This document shows, piece by piece, positions 38,201 to 50,200 of a DNA stretch of 64,000 nt. Both the position numbers and the translations under genes were made by a program. Origin of the DNA: Amborella trichopoda (lineage: Eukaryota; Streptophyta; Magnoliopsida; Amborellales; Amborellaceae). The stretch's first letter is position 1, and every line of letters starts with the position of its first letter. A model generated the notes under the pieces. It was not told where the DNA came from, searched no databases, and saw nothing but the letters and a program-made list of their open reading frames with translations. The stretch covers positions 2,226,090 to 2,290,089 of the forward strand of contig NW_006499883.1 in NCBI RefSeq assembly GCF_000471905.2. Reading direction: 5' to 3'.

Positions 38201-41200
38201 CAGCCTCAGGTTGTCGATCTCCTGTGGGGAAGCGTCAAGGAATACTAGTGTATCATTTGCATATTGCAGATGAGACACCGAGGGGCCTTGTGTGCTACAT
38301 TGGAAGGCTGAAAGAAGGCCTTCCTAATAAAGGCGGGAGAAGGACCTATTGAACACCTCTGCAACTAAGACGAAGAGATAGGGGGTCCCCTTGGCGAAGG
38401 CCCCTCGAGGATGGGAAGAAACCTTTCGGGCTCCCATTTATAAGAATAGAGAAATGGGGGTTGGTGATACAGCCTTGCATCCATTTTCTCCACCGGTTAC
38501 CAAAACCCATCCTAGCTATCATTTCGTCTAGTTAGGACCAATCGACTTGGTCATAAGCCTTTTCCCAGTCGATTTTCAAAATTAGTCCTGGCTTCTTGGA
38601 TAAGTGCCTTGAGTGGAGACACTCATGCGCAATCATTTCCCCATCCAGAATCTGCCTGTCTTGGATGAAGACGGAGAGATGATCAGAGGGAGGACGAGCT
38701 TAAGTCTTGAGGTTAAAGCCTTCGCCAGAATTTTGTATGAGGAATTTAGCAAGTTAATGGGGCGAAAGTCTTTGAGCTCCTCTGCCCCTTCAATTTTGGG
38801 AACAATAGTAATAAAGGTAGCGTTTATTGCTGAGTTGAGGATCCTTCTATGGTAGAATTCTTCGAAGAAGCTACTGAAATCAGGTAAAAAGACATGCTGG
38901 AAGGATTTGAAGGGGCCAACTGGGAAGTCGTCCGGCCCTGGAGCTTTGTGTTTGACAAGTTGGTCAATAACACAGGCGATTTCCTCTTGAGAGAAAGGTC
39001 GTTCCAACCACTGTGGCCACTGAGCAGGAAGAGTTAAGAAGTCTAAGGTAGTCATTCTAGGTCTGAGGTCCAGAGGGGCAGTGTAGAGGGACTTGAAGTA
39101 AACAAGGATGGCAGATTCTATTTCATCGGGCTGGGTCAAAAAACGATTGTCCACTTTGATGGTGGAAATCGTATTGTCTCTTCTACGGCAATTTGCTATT
39201 CGGTGAAAGAAAGCTATGTTTAGGTCCCCTGTTTTAAGCCACTTAATTCTAGATCGTTGGTACCAGAAGAGTTCTTCTTTCTTAAGAGTAGAAAACTAGT
39301 CCAGCTTGTATTGTGTTCTAAGGTTCGCTTCTGTACCAGTGAGGGGTCTGGACTCTTCTACCCCATCGAGCTCTTGGATAGAATTGAGCAGGGAGTTTTT
39401 TGATTGGGAGTAGTTACCTGGTACAGATTTGCAACAAATTTTGAGAGATTTTCACCAAATTTTGAGAGATTTTTTGAGTTGGAGTTTGGATTGAAGCTTA
39501 AAACCTGCTCTACCCATTACTTAGGATGAGAAAGAGGACCACCAACTAGGGAAAAGGTGGGAAAGGGAATGTTCACTAGCCAGGCCAGTTTGAAACGAAA
39601 AGGTTTCGGGCCCCTTCGAATGGCCTGGGTGTTCAGGAGGATGGGGCAATGGTCCGAGGTGGGTTTAGGTAGAGTGAGGGCATGGGAGCCAGTGAAGGCA
39701 GCCTCCCAATCCAGAGAAAGTAGAAAACGGTCCAGCTTAGCAAGGGAAGGTTGAGCTGAATGGTTCGACCAAGTAAAACCATTCCCTTGGAGAGGAATGT
39801 CTAAAAGTTCAAGGCGAGAGACGAAGTCAGAGAAGTCGAGCATTCCTTGTGAGATGTTTGGATTGAGATTCCTTTCAAAGGACCACATGGTGATATTGAA
39901 ATCATCGCCCAAACACCACGCAGAGTGGGTTAAAGAGGTGACTTGTTCAAGTACAAACTAGAGACGTGGACGGAGGGAAACAGAGTTGGGCCCGTAAATA
40001 GCAGAGAATTTGAAAGGAAAGCCATCTGAGACCCTAGAGAGGAGGACTGTTATAGAGAAGGCTCCCATGTGGGAGGAATCAAGATGGTACTCAGTTGGGT
40101 TCCAGAGCACCCAAGTGCTTCCTGAAGCCCCGTCTACCAGTAAAGTAACCCATTGGCAGGGTCTTCTACCCCACACACTGCGGATGAACGGGAGGTTAGG
40201 CTCCGGTTGTTTGGTCTCTGTTAAGGCTAACTAACTATAATATTATACATTGAAATTGAAATTATTGGTTTATATTTTATAAGCATTTTACTATACAAAT
40301 AAGAATATATTTGAAATTTGTCTTATAATATCATCTAATTTACAACTATAGCAAAGAATAATATATTATATAATTTATAACATAAATATATTGATAAATA
40401 ATATATAAGATTTGGTTATCAATATAATAAGTATAATTATTAATTAGAATATTATACTTAACGTGATTCCAAAAAAAAGATGGCTCTTGCATGTATATGT
40501 TGAATTGCTTTTATATTTTTATAATAAACATAATTAGTTCAAAAATACTTTAGATTGCTAGTAGATTTTGTAAGCAATATTTGGGATGCTAGTATACTTC
40601 GATAAAATGTGAGAATTTAAAAAATAAAATAGAAACAAACAATTGAAAAATAATTCTTTATTTTTATTTTTTTTTGTGGAATAGGTCAGATTAAAGTTCT
40701 CAATAGCTATGTTAAACTCGGTATAGATCCTACCAATGTAATAAATATTAATTTTTTATTCCATCTTTTTCGCTCTTTTTGTAATTTATGATTTACTTGT
40801 GATTAAAGACCAACATAAGCAAGCATTATTACTTACATGCCTATATTGCTAAATTGTTTAAATCACCAATGTAGAAACAAGAGAGAGAGAGAGAGAGAGA
40901 GAGAGTTAATGAAAACACTCACTTTGAAGTTGCATATATCCCACATCGATGGATTGTGGGAGAAAGAGTTACTATATAATGTGTGAAGTCCACCCCCAGA
41001 GTAAAACACGATGCCAATGAGGTAAGCCATGACCTTATGCATAGGGTGAGGAGAGCGTGACATCAGTGTAGTTGGTGAGCCCACCCTTACGTCTTTTATA
41101 ACAAAATTGTTCAACAATTCTGGTTCTCTGTAGCGGCTTGCCTGCCATAATGTCACACTGTAGCGAATCGCCAAGTCATGATGTCATCAATCCGATTTTC

Positions 41201-44200
41201 AGTAGCAAATCGTCCGGATCGCATTTTATTAGTGGATTTGGGACGGTGCCATCGATACCCGATCCGAATCGCCCGAGTCTGGATCGGGTCGCCGATTTTT
41301 AAAACGCTGAGATATACAAAATTGAATTTGGGGACGGTTCCAGTACATAGTTATTTGGATGTTTCATCAAAGGTGCAGTATCGCTCCCGAAACACAGTCC
41401 TTAGTTTGGAAGTGGGAACCTGCTTCCAGCATGTTTCCATTCTCTTGGGAACAAGATCCTTGCCTTCTTGGGAACCCTTTTCACTAATGATCTTAAGGAA
41501 GAGCACTCTCCTTTGACGGTCCCCACTACCGGACTTAATGAAATGAACCAGCAGGTAAACTTTTGGTTTTAGATGGGGGCAACATTGTCATCTAACCCAA
41601 ATTTGGTAGATAACTTGAGCAAAGAAAATCCTTTAGATGTTTTTATAGGTTCATCTTATATTTAAAAATTTATTAAATGGATATTCCTGTTATGCTCCCA
41701 ATTTTAGGGCTTCTGGCAAGCAATGATCTGCTGCTCCCTCTCCCTCTCCCTCTCCATGCGAAGGGGAAGGGAAGACATGGAGGTTGGATCAAAGGATTCC
41801 TTCTCTTGCTGACAAATTAGTGAGTTAAATATATTCTTTCCTTACATATGCAAAAATTGACTCTTGAAATGGAGCTTCTCTCATGAGTCTTGCTGAAAAT
41901 GCGTGCAAACCACCATGAAAACATGGACTCCTTTATAGCCTAACCCAAGAGATCACATTGGCTAAATCTCATAGAGAGAAATATATGCAAAGGCAAGGCA
42001 GTAGATTTGTGGTTTTTGACCTCGCTACCATCACAGTGCGGCATTCTTGAGAAGGTCATAATGGTGGCGCCACTCGTTTCCTAAACATACAACTTTGGGG
42101 TTTCGGCTTTGCTATAGCATCAGAATACCATCATGATTGTGGTGCATCTCCTTGTTCTAAACATGCAGCTGATCCTTTAATCTTTAGCATGGGAAATTGT
42201 GATCCACTGACCAAAAGAAAAAAGAGGAAACTGTGACCCACCTGTCAAAATGAGAAAAAAAGAGAATTATGACTGAAGACTATTACCACTTTTGGTACTT
42301 GAGCTTAAAAATTGCGAAAGTATATTAACATAGCAGGAAAAGATTTGATAAATGGCTCAAATGTAGAAGAGGAGCAATAATGGTCTACAGAGCAGTTAAG
42401 AAATGACCATTACACCCCCTCAGTTCCCTTTTAGTTGGGTTGAAATGCCTTGGAAACTGAGAACATGCTTTTCAGTTTCTGGTGGACAAACTCCAAGGAA
42501 CAAGTACAAAAATATACATCGACCATCTCTAGCCAAAATATGATCCATGGTCTCTCCATCCCCCTGCATGAAGCATACATGTTTGATAGCATATACAACA
42601 ATGTTGGAAGATGATTAGTATTTTCATTTCTCTTAATACTCTGCCTGACACTCAACTAAGCTTTGAATTCAGCATCCATTCTTAATCCTTGAATGTTTTT
42701 GATAATAGTTTTTGAATAGTAATTGAAACCTTGTGCCTTGGTGGTATTCTGTGACGATCTTTATCTCTTGCGACCAAATGAACCATCAATGGTGAGATTG
42801 GAACTGCCAACATGCCCCTTTGTATAGTACTTCCATAAGCACTGAGACTTCTATATGTTGATATGTTAAAGATCCTGTTTAACTTCCGGGAGGCATGTCT
42901 TCGTTTGTGATGAATGGTTGCGAATCCCAAGGCTTTGCAAGTTCAGACCCTTGGGCACCATGCCCTCTATTTTAGGAACAATTTTAGTTTTCATGTTGCA
43001 ATGAGCACTTGGCTACTGATATCTAACCGAGCTATATTGCTTTTAATCATGGAATCATTGGAGTTGAAGTTTTGGTCATTTTCCATTGAAATTGTTTGAG
43101 TACTTCAGCAAGTCAAGGAAGAGGAGGTACCCAGAAGATTCTTGTTAGTAAGTAGGAGGGAAGCGAGCGAGAACACGACAGGGCGTGCTAGCTGCGAAGA
43201 AAACATAGTGCGTGCGCTTGCTGCGAAGAAAACCACGTGCGCGCTAGATATTACTTTTTCTCTTAGCTAGTGTTTCATGTTTCAGTTTTGGTTTGGAGAA
43301 AGGGCTTTTGTTTTTGCAGTCTGTTGATGCACTTCTTTTCCATCATGTAGTAAGAAACTAACTCGAATCTTTGCCTCTTTTTTCTTTTTTTTTAACAAGT
43401 TTTAAAATATATTTGATGATTTTGGTTTTATATTATTCCATACTCCATTTGAACTTCGACCCTTAATATCGGAAGTTTTTTCATTCTTCAAAAAAGAAAA
43501 ATAAGAATCAGAATTTTCTTCATATTGAGCTTCCTCACCTGCTTCATTGTTCTTGAATTACAGCCTAATCCAGGTTTTCCTTTGACGCATCACCGAAGAG
43601 TTGCTTGTTCTTTCAGAGATCAGTCGCTATTTCAAATTTTCCAGATATCTTTGACTTCATTACGTCAGCTTAAAAATGACGGTACTGCTTTACTGAGAAG
43701 AATGTTTTGTTCTTGTGGAAAAAAATCCTGCATTGCTGCATTCTGGATTCTCCATTCTGATTATTTTAATTATTTACTTGCCTGGCTTTTATTCCATTCG
43801 TTCCACATAATATGCAGTTGAGAACAGGTTAAGAGAGTCAGCACTTTCTCTGGCATTAAAATGCTTGTCCTTTGATTTCGTTGGGTCGTCCTTAGATGAG
43901 AGTTCAGATGAGTTTGGTACTGTGCAGGTACCAGCTTCTTTTTGTGTAATTTTCCTTCCAATGACTTCTTTTCTTTCCTAATATACAATTTCTGTTTCAA
44001 TTGTGAGGAATTTGTTGGGTGATTGTAGAATGTTCTTACTTTTTGGCCATCTGACAGATTCCATCTTCTTGGAGGCCATTCTTAGAGGATCCCTCGACCT
44101 TGCAGATTTTCTTCGAGTACTATGCAATTACTAAGCCCCCTCTCTCAAAAGAGGTTAGGATGTTTAAATTTGTGTTTGCTTATATTGCTGTCTGGTAGTG

Positions 44201-47200
44201 CATTGAACTTGTTCTTTTGTACAAAATGCCTCTCTACTTATTATCTGGTTTATATGAGGAAGCTTATTTATAGGGAAAGTCGTAAACCCCACTCTCTAAA
44301 ATTATAATCCAAAATACCCCCTGGTCCTGTGAACATCTCATGGAACTCGCCAAGTTAAATAAAAAAAGATGTTTAACCCCCTCCTTACTTTTTTCATTAT
44401 CCAAATTACATAGTTTACCCTTCTTTTTTACTATTCACCCTGTTATCTAAATCCTGGAAAAGTTCTCCTTCTCTTTCTTTTTCTTCCTTTTCCATGGACC
44501 TCTTCCTCCCTCTCTCTCTCTAGCAACCTTCCCTGAATACTTATCTCTCTCTCATCTTGTGAACCTCACAAGTAAATTAAAATAGGCATCTCAAACTTGA
44601 TGTTTATGAGGTTATTAGAAAAAATATGAAGGGTAAATTCTGTAATTTAAACAGTGAAAAAGGTAAGAAGGGGTTAAACGCCTTTTTTTGTTTAACTTGG
44701 GGGTTTTCATGGGATATTTATGGTACTAGGGGGTATATTTGGGATTTTAAATTTAGAGAGGTTTTTTTTGTCTTTTTCCCTTATTTATATTGGTTGAATT
44801 TTCTTCCATGATGCTATAAAGAAGGACATCGTATAGATGAATTGTTTTTCCTTTATTTTTTGATAAGCTACGTTTTTGGGGTAAAAATTGATTTTCATGT
44901 TTTGGTCTCTTGGATATGCTTGTGGTGCCTCATTAGACACACCCTCTGGTTGCCTGATTTACAGTTTTATGGATACATCGACAAGAATGTACACCACTAT
45001 GTTTTACCTTTTTTTTTGGTTACATGTATTAATTCACCGATGATTTATTTTTCATTTCTTAATTGATAATTTAGTTAAGGTGAGAGAAAGATACAACTAA
45101 TGGGAGAGACCATGCGCTGATGGAGTCCTGCACTCCTACAAATCCAAAACCTCTTGTGTCCAGTCCAGTGCCAAATAAAAAAACTTCCACCCATAAATTG
45201 GCTTCCCTTAATATGTGGTTCATGCAGTGTCCTTTGCATCACTTGTCAAATCCTTGATTTCTTTTAAATTAATCTTCTGTTGCTTGATTCCCCTGCCTAA
45301 ATTACCTAATGACATAAAGAGTCTTGCCCTTGATAATGAATCCCCAAGGGTCCATGCTTTTGGGTTGAGTCTTTTTGTTCATGGCCAATCAGCAAAAACC
45401 TTGACGATCTCCTCATTTTTGTTACACCGATGAAACTGGGGACCTAGAACTTTCTTTGGTGTTGCCATCAAAGTTGAGCTTCAATGCTTCTATTAGAGGG
45501 GTAAACCATGCGAATGTAGGTCCAGTCTTTCGGAATGGATCCTCTGTGACTATCTGTCATGAGTCATTAGATTCCTTCTTAGAGTTCCTTCTCTCAAAGA
45601 AAAAGGAAAAATTTTCTAACCTAACCTAATCCCCCCCTCTCCTCTCTTCTCTTCTCTTCTCTTCTCTTCTCTTCTTCTACTCGTACGTAGAGTAGGAGAG
45701 GAGAGGAAGAGAAGAGGAGAGAGAGAGAGAAGTAGAGGAGAGGAGTGAAGTCCGTATCGTATACTNNNNNNNNNNNNNNNNNNNNNNNNNNNNNNNNNNN
45801 NNGAGAGAGAGAGAGATAGAGAGAGAGAGTTGCATCACTTGTCAAATCCTTGATTTCTTTTAAATTAATCTTTTGTTGCTTGATTCCCCTGCCTAAATTA
45901 CTTAATAACATAAAGAGTCTTGCCCTTGATAATAAATCCCCAAGGGTCCATGTGTTTGGTTTGAGTCTTTTTGTTCATTACTCATCAGCAAAAATCTTGA
46001 TGATCTCCTCATTTTTGTTACACCTATGAAACTGGGGACCAAGACTTTCTTTGGTATTGCCATCACAGTTGAGCTTCAAGGCTTCTATTAGAGGGGTAAA
46101 CCATGTGAACATATGTCCAGTCTTTCGGCATGGATCCTCGGTGACTATCTGTCATGAGTCATCAGATTCCTTCTCTCGAAAAATAAAGGAAAAGTTTTCT
46201 AACCGAACCCAATCTCCCGCTTCTCTCTTCTCAAAAAAGAAAAAGAGAGAGAGACGAAAAAAAGAAAAAAAGGAGTTAAACAAATGAGGATATCCTGAGC
46301 TTTTGAATACTTCACCAAGCTGGCTCATGTATAGAGGCAATGGAGAACAAATGGTCCATGCTTCACTCATCCTCACTGCTCCAGATGATTTGATGGCAAA
46401 ATAACTATGTAAGTGATTGATCATTGTTTTTATTAGACATGCCAAAATAAGACCGCTTTATGCAGTGATGGTGGTTTGGGGAGGCCTCTGAACGAGACAA
46501 TCCTTGTTGTCCTCTTGAGTAGCTCCTCACTTTAGAGGTGACCCTATAATAGTGCTCAATTTTTTCATTTTTTTTTTTTGAAAATACATAAGTAGACGGT
46601 TTACACCTGATTCAATGCCAATGCTGAAGATTGCTCTTTGTCTATTAAGCACACAGATAATAATGCTCTACTTCATTGTTCTGAATCTTTGGCTTCCTGT
46701 GGTGACTTCCATGATCTTCTAATGAAACCGCCCTGCAGGAATTAAAATTTACTCCATTCTTCTCTTGAAAATAGGGAAATGTTTTCTGGAGGTTTTATTT
46801 AAGAAAGGTGTAGCATTCTTAAGCTGGTTGGTTCTCTGTTTGGGTGAGATTGTTGGTGTCGTCCTGGCGTTGAATGTATGCATGTTTGAGAAGATGGCGG
46901 TTTGGTCACCTAGGGATTGATGCATGGCAGCATAGCAATGGGCACAATAGTCATTAATATACTGTGTTTTATTTGTTTGATTTTAAGTTTCTTGTATAAA
47001 GTTTTGGGATCTCTTTGGTGTAAGTTTGCATAAGGGTCATTGTTTTATTTTATTTCATTTATGTTAGCGATTCTTTAATCCATATCACTGTGAGCTATCC
47101 AGGCAGTGGGATAATGACCATAGGATCTGATCTTAAGGTTTGGAATGGCCTCTAGGCTGGGGTGGTCAGGGTGGTAGGTGCCTCATTGTGACATCTGGAG

Positions 47201-50200
47201 TTCCATTCCTAGGTAGGTACAAATTAACTTTAAAAAAATTAAAAAAATAAAAGGGATCTGATCTTATGATTTATATCCTTCAAACAATATGAATGGAAAG
47301 TTACTTAAGTGTCTTACAAGTGTTCCTTAAGGGAGGGTATAAGATTTAGCGGCAATTCAGTTTCTTCCTGGGTTCTGTTCTTCAATTCATCTGGGCCTGT
47401 GTTCCTCTTTGTCTCCTGTCACAATTTATTCTTATCTCTGGACTTCAATGACATCTGATATTCCATTCCTAATGTTCAACCCTATTATCTCATGTCTGGT
47501 TTCTTGCTTTGTGTAACTGTTCTAAATTTCTGCTCTTTTTTTTATCATGCCTTGTACAAACTCACATATTGAAGTAGATTAAGTATGTAATTGAATAAAG
47601 TTGTGTGGGAGTTAGAATCTCTTTCAAATTCAACATAGTTTTGGTCGTTGGAAGACTGTTGATGTTTTCTACTTGGCTTCTATGTCATTGGTCAATGCTG
47701 CCACTAGTTTGAGTAGACTTCATCACAATATTTAGTAACCCATTTGTGCTAGGTTCAGTCGGTCCATTATGCAACTAACTGCCATGCAATTAGCTCTTCA
47801 TATTTTGTGGCATCAGTGATGTGGAATTATGTTTGAGAAGTCTGTGGGAATCAGTGAAGTGGAATATGTCTTAAGAGGCCTAATGAGGAATGTTTTAGCT
47901 AAGGGCGAGGACACTGGCGGCCTTTCTAAGGAAGTCACATCCTGAATTCTAATTTTTGGCTTGGATTTATCATTTACGTGCCAAATATTCTGTTATTTTA
48001 AGTTGTTATTTATATGTTAACATTTCTACTGTGTGTTACATGTTGGTCATCTTAAAAAATGGTTGTAGTTTTGAGAGAATCTAAATGCCTTATCCATAAT
48101 TTAGTCATCATCCTATGTTTCTTCAAGACGACAGTGCATGGTTAATGATTCCTGCTTTTAGGATAATAAACAAATTTCTCGTAAATAGCTTCTGATTAGT
48201 GTCTCTTGGATGTCAACTTATTCTGATAGATATTTTACTTTGATTCTATTGTTATGTTTAATGAAGCCAATGATTATGTTTAATGAAGCCAATTAAGCAT
48301 TACCAGTGCTCCATTTCTCCATTCACTGTTTTGTTTACTAAAGATATATTGATCTTTATTTGGAAAATTTTCTCGGGCTGTTTGCTTGTCACACTCCTTC
48401 ATTGCACTCTAGTGGAAGCATTGATATGCTCATGTTGGATTGTCAGGCGTTGGAATGTTTAGTGCGCCTCGCCTCTGTACGACGGTCTTTGTTTACAAAT
48501 GACACAGAAAGATCCAAGTTCCTCGCCCATTTGATGACTGGAACCAAGGATATACTGCAGTCTGGGCAAGGTTCACCTTTGTATTTTTTTTTTTTGATAA
48601 TGTAGGTTCTCCTTTGTATTTAATATAACTAGAGCCATATTATGAATTTTCTTCTCTTCTGCCATAATTTTTATTCCCCAACTGAAATTTTGTACCCTTA
48701 TTCTTTTTGCTGGCATTGATGTGCTTTATCTTGAGAACAAAGAAACTGCTTTGTCAATGTATCTATGCTCAGGACTATGGCTGCTTGTAGTAGTTCCTTG
48801 TTCCATCATGTGTAGAACTGTATGGAAAAATTGAAGGTCTTCTCATGACACCCAAATTAGATCCCCTCACTTACATTATTAGCACACATTCCATTGTAAA
48901 TAGTGCAATAGGAAATTAAAGGCATCACACGGTCTTTTCTCTCCTATTGAAAAAATTGCCTTGGGAGCTGGCTCCAGTGCAAATGGCGTTTCTGATAACC
49001 AATTAGTTAAATAATCCATTTTACACTTTTCCCAAACACGGTCTAAATATTGTACAACACCTTTTAACACAGTTTTATATCTATGTAAAATTGCAAATGA
49101 GAAGAATCTGGTTACCAGAAAGCCTTTGCTTAGAAAGGGTCTGTACCAGATTTCATAGAGAACTTCCTTCAATCATCTGTACTGGGCCACTTCAAGTTTT
49201 TGAGGTTCGCCTTCTTTTACATGTGTAAATGTGCTGCAGCCCTTGTTGTTCCGGCAACATCAATTACTTATTGCGTAATTTTCTCTGGCTATAATCCTTC
49301 TTTATGTAGTGGCAGTAGATTAAGGTAGTCATTAGTACGGGGGCAAAGGACGAATTAAATGAATGGGTAAATGTGATAACAGGGTTTTAAGCAGGCATTG
49401 ACGTATGAATAAGTACTTCTCATTTGTTATGGTGCTGGTAAAACAGAAGGATCCAATGAATGCTTAAAGGTGATACCAGGCTTTTAAGCGAGGAAAATTC
49501 TTTGGAACTTTATTTGCTCCTAATTTGAGGTCCCAAAATGTTCTTTTGTCCCATTTACATCTTGTTTGAGGTATTTAGCACTTAATTCAATAACTATAGA
49601 AACCTTTTTGGACTTTGGGTTCAAGTTGTGCTATTCTTATATCTGTTTTTGTGCAATGAGCATAGATTCCTATGTGTGAGGACCAGATTGTTATATCTCT
49701 CTGATCATGTTCATGGTTTCACACTGCATTTATTTCGGTATTTTCCCCTGGTTTCTGCGGAGTAAAAGTATTGTGTCAAAACCATGTTACTAGATCTCCT
49801 TGGAAGATATTTGATGCAGTTCCTAAGCCTGCCCATGGCCTAAGGCAAAATCTAAGAAGGAAACCTGGGGAAAATAGAATGTAGGACTCCTGCAGCATTC
49901 CAATTTTTTTAGGACTGATGTGGAATGTTTTGTGTTATATGCAAAATTCCCATATCTGTTGTTGGTTACAGAAATAGGTGTTATTATATAGTGGTTGGGG
50001 TAGCTTTAGTAGAGAACAACACTGTCAAATGAAATAAGGTGGATTTAGCCCAATTCCACTCAGGTTAGTAGGAAATGACAGTTACTTTTTTGTTTCTGGA
50101 CTGTTCACGAGTTTCTGGGTGTGTTTCGTATTTCTCGTTAAGGGTAGTTTTGTAGATTTAGCAGTTGCTATTTTGATTAGTATTCACATGGAACTTTTAT

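Larger units (their letters stand above)
35466..41309. mobile_element. Non-autonomous hAT element split by a LINE
   Basis: The left end is CAGTGTTTAAAAAAGCAGAT. The right end, read inward, is CAGCGTTTTAAAAATCGGCG. The subterminal regions carry CGAATCGG and GATCGGG motifs. A perfect 8-bp duplication AGATATAC lies at 35458-35465 and 41310-41317, diagnostic of hAT insertion. Without the LINE and its target duplication the element is about 1.5 kb, with no transposase. Its right arm holds a (GA)n tract at about 40879-40906. Confidence 0.88.
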
